Assembly: GCF_900096975.1 (NCBI RefSeq)
Contig: NZ_FMYQ01000014.1
Span: forward strand, 103,394 to 167,393
DNA: 64,000 nucleotides
Direction: 5' to 3'
From: Paraburkholderia lycopersici
Lineage (GTDB): Bacteria; Pseudomonadota; Gammaproteobacteria; Burkholderiales; Burkholderiaceae
Each line of letters begins with the position of its first letter. Positions within the stretch are counted from its first letter, which is position 1. Below, piece after piece: positions 44,963 through 55,077 of this stretch. The notes below the pieces were generated by a model that saw only the letters and a list, made by a program, of their open reading frames with translations, ran no database searches and was not told the DNA's origin. Position numbers and translations under genes: made by a program.

Positions 44963-45002
44963 GTTCAATCAATCCGTAATCGTGTGCGAGCGCGTGGGCG
45001 CG

Positions 45003-46994
<1,992 letters not shown>

Positions 46995-46996
46995 GG

Positions 46997-47044
46997 TGAT
47001 CCACAGGGGTTGTCCGCGCGATTGTCCACAGGTCCTGTGGACAT
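46997..47044. promoter_or_regulatory. Cluster of DnaA-box-like 9-mers in the parE leader
   Basis: TGATCCACA (46997-47005) and TTGTCCACA (47022-47030) each differ from the DnaA box TTATCCACA at one position; ATGTCCACA on the minus strand (47044-47036) differs at two. The latter two form the perfect palindrome TGTCCACAGG-T-CCTGTGGACA. Binding is inferred only. Confidence 0.35.
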
Positions 47045-47162
47045 CTGCGGGGAAAACGCGTTGAGCGTTCAAAAAAACCGATACGAAACAACGGGGTGAA
47101 CCGGCTGCGCACCGCGGTGGCAGGCGCGCTCGCGGCGGCGCAGTCGGCCGGATTCGCGAGGT

Positions 47163-47190
47163 ATTGTACTGATTTGGGCTCGCGCGGCAA
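47163..47190 (-). promoter_or_regulatory. Candidate sigma-70 promoter of parE-parC
   Basis: Minus strand: TTGCCG, 16-bp spacer, TACAAT, about 165 nt before the parE start. It is the best -35/-10 pair in this gap. Confidence 0.45.
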
Positions 47191-47314
47191 TTTGGAAGGA
47201 GGTTGGCCGTTCGGCCGAGAGGCGAAGCATGAGGCGAGTCACGTAGAATGCGCCTCGCGCGGCGGCAGCCCGCCGGCACGGGTTTCGAAACGGCCCTCGT
47301 CGGGCCGCCTCGCT

Positions 47315-49243
47315 TTATTTGCGCTTGCTCTCCAGTTCCTCCCACCGCTCCAGCGCAACGAGCAGCTCCTCGTCGATCTGCGCATAGCGCTCGGTGAGCC
47401 TTGCGCCCTCCTGCGCGTCCTTCGCGAAAATCGAACCGTCCTCGATCTTCGCGCCGATGTCCTTCTGCTCCGTCTCCAGCGCCTCGATACGCTTGGGCAG
47501 CGCTTCGAGCTCGCGCTGCTCCTTGAACGAGAGTTTCACGGTGCGCTGCGCGTTGCGCCCCGCCGCGCTGTCCCTGGGCGCCGCGGATGCGGGCGCCGCG
47601 TCCTTCGGCGCACGCGCCTCGGCGATTTCCTGCGCGCGGGCGCTCTGCGTCTGCCAGTCCGTGAAGCCGCCCACGTACTCGCGCCAGCGCCCTTCGCCTT
47701 CGGACGCGATCACCGACGTCACCACGTTGTCGAGAAACGCGCGGTCGTGGCTCACGAGCAGCACGGTGCCGTCGTAATCGGTCAGCAGTTCTTCGAGCAG
47801 TTCGAGCGTGGGGATATCGAGGTCGTTGGTCGGTTCGTCGAGCACCAGCACGTTCGCCGGACGCGCGAACAGGCGCGCGAGCAGCAGTCGATTGCGCTCG
47901 CCACCCGAAAGCGACTTCACGGGCGAGCGCGCCCGCTCGGGCGCGAACAGGAAGTCGCCCAGATAGCTCATCACGTGCTTCCTCGCCCCGTTGATCTCGA
48001 CCCAGTCGCTGCCGGGGCTGATCGTGTCGGCGAGGCTCTTTTCGAGGTCGAGCTGCGCGCGCATCTGGTCGAAATACGCGACCTGCAGGTTCGTGCCCAC
48101 GCGCACCGTGCCTTCGTCGGGCTTCAGTTCGCCGAGAATCAGCTTGAGCAGCGTGGTCTTGCCCGCGCCGTTCGGACCCACGAAGCCGATCTTGTCGCCG
48201 CGCATGACCGTGGCCGAGAAGTGATCGACGATCGCGCGGCCGCCATAGCGCTTCGTCACGTCGGTGAGCTCGGCGACGATCTTGCCGGACTTCTCGCCCT
48301 GCGCGACGTCGAGCCTCACGTTGCCCTGCACGTTGCGCCGTTCCTCGCGCTCGCGGCGCATCTGCACGAGGCGCGCGATACGTCCCACGCTGCGCGTGCG
48401 GCGCGCTTCCACGCCCTTGCGGATCCACACCTCTTCCTGCGCGAGCAGCTTGTCGAACTTCTCGTTCTCCACGCGCTCGACTTCGAGCTGCTGCGCCTTG
48501 CGCTCCTGGTACTGCGAGAAGTTGCCCGGATACGAAAGCAGCTTGCCGCGATCGAGTTCGACAATGCGCGTGGCCACGCGGTCGAGGAACGCGCGGTCGT
48601 GCGTGATGAAAAGCAGGCTGGAGCGCTGCGCGACGAGCAGTTCCTCGAGCCAGCGGATGCCGTCGAAATCGAGATGGTTGGTCGGTTCGTCGAGCAGCAG
48701 CACGTCGGGCTGCACGACGAGCGCACGCGCGAGCGCCACGCGCTTTTGCATGCCGCCCGAAAGCGAGCCCACGCGCGCGTCGCCTTCGAGCCCGATCTGC
48801 GCAAGCGTCGTGGCAACGCGCGTGCGCCAGTTCCAGGCGTCGGCCGTATCGAGCGACGATTGCAGCGTGTTCATGCGCGCGAGCAGCGCGTCGTGCTCCG
48901 CGCCTTCGGGCGTGTCGGCGAGCTGGTGCGCGACCGCGTCGTATTCGTCGAGCAGCGCGCGCACTTCGGCGAGGCCCGAGGCGACGGTGTCGAACACCGT
49001 GGCATCGGCGTCGAAATCGGGCTCCTGCGGCACGTAGACGGTCGAGAGATTTTGCTGGCGCGTGACGAGGCCGTCGTCGGGCTTCGCGAGATCCGCGACG
49101 ATGGTGAGCAGCGACGACTTGCCCGCGCCGTTGCGGCCGATCAGCCCGACGCGCTCGCCGGCTTCGAGCGAAAAATCCGCGTGATCGAGCAGCGCGACGT
49201 GGCCAAACGCCAGTTGCGCGCCGGTGATGGTGTAGAGCGACAT
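47315..49243 (-). CDS. uup: ABC-F family ATPase Uup
   Basis: 642 aa from the ATG at 49243 (MSLYTITGAQLAFGHVALLD). It has two ABC ATPase domains: Walker A GRNGAGKSSLL and GPNGAGKTTLL, signatures LSGGMQKRVALARAL and LSGGERNRLLLARLF, and Walker B LLLDEPTNHLD and LVLDEPTNDLD. The linker and a basic C-terminal coiled coil (about residues 560-642) that binds DNA or ribosome in Uup are present. ABC-F proteins act on the ribosome; Uup mutants in E. coli affect precise transposon excision and branched DNA. Its upstream flank is a tandem-repeat array. Confidence 0.92.
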   Translation of the reverse strand: MSLYTITGAQLAFGHVALLDHADFSLEAGERVGLIGRNGAGKSSLLTIVADLAKPDDGLVTRQQNLSTVYVPQEPDFDADATVFDTVASGLAEVRALLDEYDAVAHQLADTPEGAEHDALLARMNTLQSSLDTADAWNWRTRVATTLAQIGLEGDARVGSLSGGMQKRVALARALVVQPDVLLLDEPTNHLDFDGIRWLEELLVAQRSSLLFITHDRAFLDRVATRIVELDRGKLLSYPGNFSQYQERKAQQLEVERVENEKFDKLLAQEEVWIRKGVEARRTRSVGRIARLVQMRREREERRNVQGNVRLDVAQGEKSGKIVAELTDVTKRYGGRAIVDHFSATVMRGDKIGFVGPNGAGKTTLLKLILGELKPDEGTVRVGTNLQVAYFDQMRAQLDLEKSLADTISPGSDWVEINGARKHVMSYLGDFLFAPERARSPVKSLSGGERNRLLLARLFARPANVLVLDEPTNDLDIPTLELLEELLTDYDGTVLLVSHDRAFLDNVVTSVIASEGEGRWREYVGGFTDWQTQSARAQEIAEARAPKDAAPASAAPRDSAAGRNAQRTVKLSFKEQRELEALPKRIEALETEQKDIGAKIEDGSIFAKDAQEGARLTERYAQIDEELLVALERWEELESKRK

Positions 49244-49666
49244 GGATGGAAAGCGATGCGTGCGATGGACCTGAAGCGGGCATTGTACCGGGCCGCGCAG
49301 GTCGGGCCGCGAAGGTCGGGCCGCGAAGGTCGGGCCGCGAAGGTCGGGCCGCGAAGGTCGGGCCGCGAAGGTCGGGCCGCGAAGGTCGTGGCCACGCAGG
49401 TCGGGCCGCGAAGGTCGTGGCCACGCAGGTCGGGCCGCGCAGGTCGTGGCCGGAGGTGCGTTGCCGCCGCTCGCCGCCGCGTGCGGCTGGCGCCACGGAG
49501 ATCCCGGCCTAGCGTCCAAAGCGCCATATCCGTATGCGGCCCTGCGACGCGGCGGCACGCAGAACGTTTTCCGGTAAGATCGCGGGTCGCCCGCGCCGCC
49601 CTGCCGACCAGGCATAAAGGGCCGCATGACGGGCATGCATCGAATCGACTAGACGAAGGACGCGCT
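49244..49666. other. Non-coding gap between uup and rubredoxin
   Basis: 423 bp dominated by the minisatellite at 49290-49451. The remainder (49452-49666) holds a TAAGAT string at 49573-49578 that could be a rubredoxin -10. A long frame is open through the repeats on the minus strand, but its product would be a Arg/Gly/Pro-rich repeat with no family resemblance. Confidence 0.55.
49290..49451. repeat. 14/15-bp tandem repeat array (minisatellite)
   Basis: About 11.5 consecutive units. Type A is GGGCCGCGAAGGTC (14 bp), present in six uninterrupted identical copies from 49304 to 49387 and once more at 49403-49416. Variant GGGCCGCGCAGGTC opens the array (49290) and recurs at 49432. Type B is GTGGCCACGCAGGTC (15 bp) at 49388 and 49417, with a partial copy at 49446. 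The identical core suggests recent slippage expansion. Confidence 0.95.
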
Positions 49667-49849
49667 GTGAGCGAAGTAATCGAATACAAGAGCTGGGTCT
49701 GCCTGATCTGCGGCTGGATCTACAACGAGGAAGAAGGCTTGCCCGACGAAGGCATCGCCGCCGGCACGCGCTTTGCCGACATCCCCGATGACTGGCGTTG
49801 CCCGCTGTGCGACGTGGGCAAGGGAGAATTCGCCGTCGTCGAGTTCTGA
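49667..49849 (+). CDS. Rubredoxin
   Basis: 60 aa from a GTG at 49667 with AAGGA upstream. Iron ligands are C12 and C15 (WVCLICGWIYNEEEG) and C45 and C48 (WRCPLCDVGKGEF). It is a small one-iron electron carrier; aerobic bacteria use such proteins with alkane hydroxylases or in redox stress. It is upstream of tRNA-Arg and not obviously in an operon. Confidence 0.95.
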   Translation: MSEVIEYKSWVCLICGWIYNEEEGLPDEGIAAGTRFADIPDDWRCPLCDVGKGEFAVVEF

Positions 49850-49914
49850 TTCGCGGCGCGTTGCGAAAGCTCATGGCGTCATTTTCGCGCCGGGACGCCT
49901 TTGCTATACTCTTG

Positions 49915-49920
49915 GCCCTG
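49915..49920 (+). promoter_or_regulatory. Extended -10 element upstream of tRNA-Arg
   Basis: TGCTATACT gives an extended -10 (TGn plus TATACT). It lies about 125 nt before the tRNA and could drive it; no good -35 is seen. Confidence 0.35.
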
Positions 49921-50043
49921 CGTCGCGATATGCTCCGGGTCGGCAGAACCGAACCGCTTCGCGACGGCTCCGCGCCATGACGGGTCACTTGGGAAACATG
50001 GCGGTCTGACGGAGCCACGCATCGTGCAGTGCTCGACCTCGTG

Positions 50044-50118
50044 CTCCCTGTAGTTCAATGGATAGAACAAGTGCCTCCTAAGCGCTAGATGCAGGTTCGA
50101 TTCCTGCCAGGGGGACCA
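50044..50118 (+). tRNA. tRNA-Arg (anticodon CCU)
   Basis: 75 nt including an encoded CCA. The acceptor stem CTCCCTG pairs with CAGGGGG (one G-T pair), the anticodon stem AGTGC/GCGCT holds the loop CTCCTAA with anticodon CCT at 50077-50079, and the T arm is GCAGG-TTCGATT-CCTGC. It decodes AGG, a rare codon here. Confidence 0.96.
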
Positions 50119-50216
50119 GCCGCCCGAGCACCCGTATCGGTACACGATGCCGCGGCACTTCGCCGGTCCCGTCTTTCTCGCGCGCTCGCGCACCCATTTC
50201 CCCAAGCAGGTCTTCC

Positions 50217-50489
50217 ATGGACATCAACAAGCAAATCGCTGCCCTTACCGCTTCCGAGCTGCAAACGGCCGGCGCGAGCCAGGCCACCGCCATCGCCGTG
50301 AGCGTGCTGTTGCGCCATCTCAACTCGCCCGAACTCGCCCGCCAGCTGGGCGCGGCGTTCGAGAACCACCAGGCCGTCATGCTGCAAACGCCCTGGCCCG
50401 AGCAGATGCTGAACTCCTTCGAAGCGACGCGGCGTTTCTTCGAAAGCGCAGCCCAGGTGCAAGGCGCGACGCCGCCGGACGTGGACTAA
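50217..50489 (+). CDS. Small conserved-type hypothetical protein
   Basis: 90 aa, begins MDINKQIAALTASELQTAGA. It looks helical and soluble, with VLLRHLNSPELARQLGAAF and MLNSFEATRRFFESA. No motif is recognised. Codon use matches neighbouring genes, which supports it being real. It lies 98 nt after tRNA-Arg. Function unknown. Confidence 0.6.
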   Translation: MDINKQIAALTASELQTAGASQATAIAVSVLLRHLNSPELARQLGAAFENHQAVMLQTPWPEQMLNSFEATRRFFESAAQVQGATPPDVD

Positions 50490-50586
50490 GCGGCCCAGCT
50501 CGATCCGGCGCACCTGCGCGCCGTCGAAAGAACCTGGGGTATATACCGACTCAAATGCCCCTAAAGGCGCGAAAAAAAGTGCCGTA

Positions 50587-50895
50587 ATGCCGGTTATGGA
50601 CAGTCCGCGTCCCCTCCCCGCCGGCTATATGATGTCGAACCTCATCGACCAGGATATCGCGCACATTCGACGCGTGATGCCGCTCTCGCTCGCCGGCGAC
50701 TTCGGCGGACCGATCCTCCCCGCGCGCTACTGGCGCCAGCGCCTGCACCGGTTGCTCGACACCGGTCTCGTGAACAAAGGCCAGTTGTGCGAAATCGATA
50801 GCCTCCTGCTCATCCTCGATCTGCACGAACTCAACGTCGCGACGACTGCCGCCGCGATGCCCAAGCAGGCAAACGCCGGCCCGCAGCCCACCTGA
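50587..50895 (+). CDS. Small hypothetical protein
   Basis: 102 aa from the ATG at 50587 (a second ATG at 50596 is possible). The centre (DIAHIRRVMPLSLAGDFGGPILPARYWRQRLHRLLD) and the short helix CEIDSLLLILDLHEL look like a genuine globular protein. No family is recognised. It is between the 90-aa gene and dcm, all in one direction. Confidence 0.55.
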   Translation: MPVMDSPRPLPAGYMMSNLIDQDIAHIRRVMPLSLAGDFGGPILPARYWRQRLHRLLDTGLVNKGQLCEIDSLLLILDLHELNVATTAAAMPKQANAGPQPT

Positions 50896-51028
50896 ACTCG
50901 CCGTCTTCCCGTTTTTTCTCCACATGCGCGCCACGCGGTGCTTGCGTATGCGGGAGCGTCGGGAATTCCTGGTGCCGCGGGTCGAGCATCGGTCATAATG
51001 TCCGCAAAAATACCCTAACGAGGACTCC

Positions 51029-52342
51029 GTGCTCACGGCTAAACCGAGAGACCTGCTCCAGCAGGCACGCAAGCGTTTCACGCAGCAGCAGATCGCCGCC
51101 CACGTCGGCAGGGACGTAAAGACCGTGCGGCGATGGGAAAAAGGCGAGACGCGCTGCCCCGCGATGCTCGAAGCCGCGCTGCGCGAACTGCTGCAAAGCG
51201 GCGCGCGCGAGCCGGGTCACGCATCGCGTTTTCGCTTCATCGATCTGTTCGCGGGCATCGGCGGCATTCGCAAGGGCTTCGAGGCGCAGGGCGGCGAATG
51301 CGTCTTCACGAGCGAGTGGAATCCGTTCTCGCGCAAGACCTATCTGGAAAACTACGGCGAGGACCACCCGTTCATCGGCGACATCACGGCCGTGGACGCC
51401 GCCGACGTGCCCGACCACGACGTCCTGCTCGCGGGCTTTCCGTGCCAGCCGTTCTCGATCGCCGGCGTGAGCAAGAAGAACGCGCTCGGCCGTCCGCACG
51501 GCTTTGCGTGCACGACGCAGGGCACGCTGTTCTTCGACGTCGCGCGCATCATCGACAGGAAGCGGCCCGCCGCGTTCCTGCTCGAGAACGTCAAGAACCT
51601 TCTTTCGCACGACCGCGGCCGCACCTTCGACGTGATCCTCCAGGTGCTGCGCGACGAGCTCGGCTACGACGTGCACTACCGCGTGATCGACGGACGTCAT
51701 TTCACGCCGCAGCATCGCGAGCGCATCATCATCGTCGGGTTTCGCGAGCCGACCGCCTTCTCGTGGGATGCACTCGCGCTGCCCGAGGATGGGCCGCGGC
51801 TCGCCTCGATCCTGCATCGCGCCGACGGCCTCGAGCCGCTGCTGCCTTGGGACGGCGAGCGTTTCTTCGATCACGGCGCGCGCCGCGTGCAGCCGAAGTA
51901 CACGCTCACGCCAGGGCTCTGGGCCTATCTGCAGCAATACGCGGAGAAGCACCGCGCGGCCGGCAACGGTTTCGGCTACGGGCTCGCGTTTCCCGACAGC
52001 GTCACGCGCACGCTGTCTGCGCGCTATCACAAGGACGGGTCGGAAATCCTCGTGCATCAAGGCGAAGGACTGCGCCCGCGCCGCCTCACGCCGCGCGAGT
52101 GCGCGCGGCTCATGGGCCTGCCCGACACCTTCCGCATTCCCGTGAGCGACACCCAGGCGTACCGCCAGTTCGGCAACAGCGTGGTGATGCCGGTGATGCG
52201 CGAGGTCGCGCGCACGATGATGCCGCACCTCGACGCATTGCTGGCCGCGCGGCGCGAAGCGGCGCCCGCCGCGGCCGTTGCCTGCGCTGCGCGCCCGAGC
52301 CGAAGCGCCGCCCCGGCGGCGGCCATGGCGGCGGGCCGCTGA
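51029..52342 (+). CDS. dcm: DNA (cytosine-5) methyltransferase with N-terminal HTH (Dcm-like)
   Basis: 437 aa from a GTG at 51029 with GAGGA upstream. Residues 8-55 form an XRE/Cro-like helix-turn-helix (FTQQQIAAHVGRDVKTVRRWEKG). Methylase motifs: I FIDLFAGIGGIRKGFE, IV GFPCQPFSIAGV with catalytic C139, VI ENVKNLL, VIII QHRERIIIVGF, X FGNSVVMPV. It resembles E. coli Dcm, which methylates the inner C of CCWGG; vsr follows 40 bp later, supporting a solitary Dcm-type enzyme with no restriction partner. The C-terminal 40 residues are Ala/Arg-rich. Confidence 0.93.
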   Translation: MLTAKPRDLLQQARKRFTQQQIAAHVGRDVKTVRRWEKGETRCPAMLEAALRELLQSGAREPGHASRFRFIDLFAGIGGIRKGFEAQGGECVFTSEWNPFSRKTYLENYGEDHPFIGDITAVDAADVPDHDVLLAGFPCQPFSIAGVSKKNALGRPHGFACTTQGTLFFDVARIIDRKRPAAFLLENVKNLLSHDRGRTFDVILQVLRDELGYDVHYRVIDGRHFTPQHRERIIIVGFREPTAFSWDALALPEDGPRLASILHRADGLEPLLPWDGERFFDHGARRVQPKYTLTPGLWAYLQQYAEKHRAAGNGFGYGLAFPDSVTRTLSARYHKDGSEILVHQGEGLRPRRLTPRECARLMGLPDTFRIPVSDTQAYRQFGNSVVMPVMREVARTMMPHLDALLAARREAAPAAAVACAARPSRSAAPAAAMAAGR

Positions 52343-52382
52343 GCGGCGCGCGCCACGGCCAGACGAAGCGAGGCGACGGACG

Positions 52383-52832
52383 ATGATCGATGTCGTCGAC
52401 AAGGCAACGCGCAGCCGGATGATGTCCGGCATCCGCGGACGCAACACGAAGCCCGAGAAAGTGATCCGAAGCCTGCTGCACCGGCGCGGCTTCCGCTTTC
52501 GCCTGAACGTGCGCGAGCTGCCCGGCCGGCCCGACATCGTGTTGCCGCGCCGGCACGCCGTGGTGTTCGTCCACGGCTGCTTCTGGCATGGCCACAATTG
52601 CGCGCTCTTCAAGTGGCCGCAAACACGTCCCGAGTTCTGGCGCGAGAAGATCGCACGCAACCGTCTGAACGACGCCAGGGCGCTCGCCGCGCTCGCCGCG
52701 CAAGGCTGGCGCGTGGCCGTGATCTGGGAATGCGCGTTGCGCGGCGCCCGGCACGATCCGCAGACAGTGGTCGAGCGTCTCGCCGCGTGGCTCGAGGACG
52801 AGTCGTCCGCATGGTTCGAGGCGCGCTCGTGA
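52383..52832 (+). CDS. vsr: Very short patch repair endonuclease Vsr
   Basis: 149 aa, begins MIDVVDKATRSRMMSGIRGRN. The catalytic region GRPDIVLPRRHAVVFVHGCFWHGHNC includes the active-site Asp and zinc-binding His/Cys. Vsr nicks beside T in T:G mismatches made by deamination of 5-methylcytosine at Dcm sites. It is directly downstream of dcm, the classic pairing. Confidence 0.95.
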   Translation: MIDVVDKATRSRMMSGIRGRNTKPEKVIRSLLHRRGFRFRLNVRELPGRPDIVLPRRHAVVFVHGCFWHGHNCALFKWPQTRPEFWREKIARNRLNDARALAALAAQGWRVAVIWECALRGARHDPQTVVERLAAWLEDESSAWFEARS

Positions 52833-52958
52833 CGGCGCGCCGCGGCCCCTGCCGGAACGGCCCTCGGTGATAAACTCGATCGATCGGCTGCGCCCGTGCT
52901 TTGCCTGTCGGACGCGAACGCGCAACCGTCCCACTTCTACCCGCAAAGGAGGCAACCG

Positions 52959-53462
52959 ATGGCTGATTTCCGACTTTGGTCCGATGACTTTCCCAGCAAC
53001 GGGTTCATGCCGAAGGCGCAGGAGTTCGACGACCGGGCCTTCGGTGTCGACGGCGACAACGTCTCGCCCGCGCTGCAATGGGACGAGCCGCCCGCCGACA
53101 CGCAAAGCTTCGCGCTCACCGTCTACGACCCCGACGCGCCCACGGGCAGCGGCTTCTGGCATTGGGTCGTGGTGAACATTCCCGCCGACGTGCGCTCGCT
53201 CGCGCGCAACGCCGGCAAGGCCGACGGCAGCCTGCTGCCGCAGGGCGCAGTCCAGCTGCGCAACGACTACGGCACGGTGGGCTTTGGCGGCGCGGCGCCC
53301 CCGCGCGGCGACAAGCCTCACCGCTACATCTTCCGCGTGCACGCGCTCAAAGCCGCCCAACTGCCCGTCACGCCGGAGACGACCAACGCGGTTGCGCGCT
53401 TCATGACGCATCTGAACGAACTGGACTCGACCACCTACGTCGGGCTCTACGAACTGAAATAA
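52959..53462 (+). CDS. YbhB/YbcL-type PEBP family protein
   Basis: 167 aa with a perfect AAAGGAGG site. The fold is phosphatidylethanolamine-binding protein/Raf-kinase-inhibitor-like: DGDNVSPALQWDEPPADTQSFALTVYDPDAPTGSGFWHWVVVNIP, then GDKPHRYIFRVHAL. There is no signal peptide. Bacterial members have no settled function. Monocistronic. Confidence 0.92.
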   Translation: MADFRLWSDDFPSNGFMPKAQEFDDRAFGVDGDNVSPALQWDEPPADTQSFALTVYDPDAPTGSGFWHWVVVNIPADVRSLARNAGKADGSLLPQGAVQLRNDYGTVGFGGAAPPRGDKPHRYIFRVHALKAAQLPVTPETTNAVARFMTHLNELDSTTYVGLYELK

Positions 53463-53532
53463 ACCGCCAAAAACAACAGCCAGCGGCGCACCCCGCAAGG
53501 ATCCAGTCGGGCGCGCGCCGCCTCTCCAGTCG

Positions 53533-54936
53533 ATGCCCACGCTTTCCGAACGCTCCGCCGCCTCCGCAGACACCGAAACCGGCCTGCCCTTCCCACAGCG
53601 CTACTATGCGATCCTCGTGGTCGCGCTCGGCATCACGCTCGCCGTGCTCGACGGCGCAATCGCCAACGTCGCGCTGCCGACCATCGCGCGCCATCTGCGT
53701 GCGAGCGCGGCAAGCTCGATCTGGATCGTCAACGCCTATCAGCTTTCGGTCACCATCTCGCTCCTGCCGCTCGCCTCGCTCGGCGACCGCATCGGCTATC
53801 GCCGCGTGTACCTGAGCGGCATGGCGCTCTTCACCGTCGCCTCGCTCGGCTGCGCGCTCGCGACCTCGCTGCCCGAACTCGCGTTCGCGCGCACGGTGCA
53901 GGGCTTCGGCGGCGCGGGGATCATGAGCGTGAACACGGCGCTCGTGCGCATGATCTATCCGCGCACGCAACTGGGCCGCGGCGTGGCGATCAACGCGATG
54001 GTCGTCGCAATTGCCTCGGCGGTCGGACCGACGCTCGCATCGGGCGTGCTGGCGGTCGCATCGTGGCCATGGCTGTTTGCGATCAACGTGCCGATCGGCA
54101 TCGCCGCGTTGGTGCTGGGCCTGCGCGCGCTGCCGGTGAACGAGCGGCACCCGGCGCCCTACGACTATCTGAGCGCCGTGCTCAACGCCCTCGTGTTCGG
54201 CCTGCTGATCTTCGCCGTCGACGGCCTCGGCCACGGCGAGGGCAAACGGTGGGTCGCGCTCGAATTCGCGGGCGCGGTCGTGATCGGCTGGTTCTTCGTG
54301 CGGCGCCAGCTCACGCAGCCCGCGCCGCTTTTGCCCGTCGACCTGCTCGCCAATCCCGTGTTCGCGCTCTCGATCAGCACCTCCGTCTGCTCGTTCTGCG
54401 CGCAGATGCTCGCGTTCGTCGCGCTGCCCTTCATGCTGCAGGAGACCTTCGGTTTCTCGCAGGTCGACACGGGGCTGCTCATGACGCCCTGGCCGCTCAT
54501 CATCATCGGCGCGGCGCCGCTCTCGGGCGCGCTTTCCGACCGCTATCCAGCGGGCATGCTCGGCGGCATCGGGCTCGCGCTGTTCGCGGCCGGCCTGCTC
54601 TCGCTCGCGACGCTCGGCGCGCATCCCACGGTGTTCGATATCTGCTGGCGCATGGCGCTGTGCGGCGCGGGCTTCGGCGTCTTCCAGTCGCCCAATAACC
54701 GGCAGATTCTTTCCTCCGCGCCGCGCGAGCGCAGCGGCGGCGCAAGCGGAATGCTCGGCACCGCGCGCCTCACCGGACAGACGCTCGGCGCGGCGCTCGT
54801 CGCGCTCATCTTCGGCATCGCGCCGCAACATGGGCCGACCGTGGCGCTCTACGTCGCCACGGCCTTTGCCGCCGTGGCGGCCGTGGTGAGCGTGCTGCGG
54901 CTGATGCCGGGCGCCGCGGCGCGCATGCCAGGCTGA
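53533..54936 (+). CDS. MFS multidrug efflux transporter (DHA2 type)
   Basis: 467 aa with about 14 membrane helices. TM1 LAVLDGAIANVALPTIARHL and motif A LGDRIGYRRVYLSG are typical of DHA2 drug:H+ antiporters related to SmvA/QacA. Motif C-like GPTLASGVLAVASWPWLF follows. It probably exports hydrophobic or cationic compounds; the substrate is unknown. No adjacent regulator. Confidence 0.9.
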   Translation: MPTLSERSAASADTETGLPFPQRYYAILVVALGITLAVLDGAIANVALPTIARHLRASAASSIWIVNAYQLSVTISLLPLASLGDRIGYRRVYLSGMALFTVASLGCALATSLPELAFARTVQGFGGAGIMSVNTALVRMIYPRTQLGRGVAINAMVVAIASAVGPTLASGVLAVASWPWLFAINVPIGIAALVLGLRALPVNERHPAPYDYLSAVLNALVFGLLIFAVDGLGHGEGKRWVALEFAGAVVIGWFFVRRQLTQPAPLLPVDLLANPVFALSISTSVCSFCAQMLAFVALPFMLQETFGFSQVDTGLLMTPWPLIIIGAAPLSGALSDRYPAGMLGGIGLALFAAGLLSLATLGAHPTVFDICWRMALCGAGFGVFQSPNNRQILSSAPRERSGGASGMLGTARLTGQTLGAALVALIFGIAPQHGPTVALYVATAFAAVAAVVSVLRLMPGAAARMPG

Positions 54937-55077
54937 AGCGCCCGCCGCTCGCCGTGGCCTAACCGTGCGCGTCTGCAGGCACTAACATGGGGTTAGGGCA
55001 CGCCGCATTCGCGGCGGCGCCCGGTCTTTCCGTATTCCGGCGAGTCAACCTGCCGAATCCGGCAAAGGGGGCCTCCC

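Larger units (their letters stand above)
46995..47314. other. parE leader and uup 3' flank
   Basis: 320 bp. It carries the parE promoter at 47163-47190, the palindrome at 47023-47043 and DnaA-box-like 9-mers within 46997-47044. No gene is seen. Confidence 0.6.

Noticed and set aside
49290..49451. CRISPR array
   Set aside because: Units are contiguous 14-15 bp tandem copies without unique spacers and there are no cas genes.
49244..49496. Open frame through the tandem repeats giving RPDLRGPTFAARPS-type repeats, fused in frame with the parE-side or uup-side frames
   Set aside because: The repeat units of 14 and 15 bp do not keep one frame, there is no ribosome site, and the family-typical starts of Uup and ParE lie inside. 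It is non-coding minisatellite DNA.
50044..52832. Genomic island at tRNA-Arg(CCU)
   Set aside because: No integrase, no visible duplicated tRNA end within the window and no composition shift. Kept only as a low-level possibility in the findings.
54937..55077. Sigma-54-like GGGCACG upstream of the glycine-zipper gene
   Set aside because: The -24 half is good but no GC falls at the right distance for -12, so it was not counted among the sigma-54 sites.
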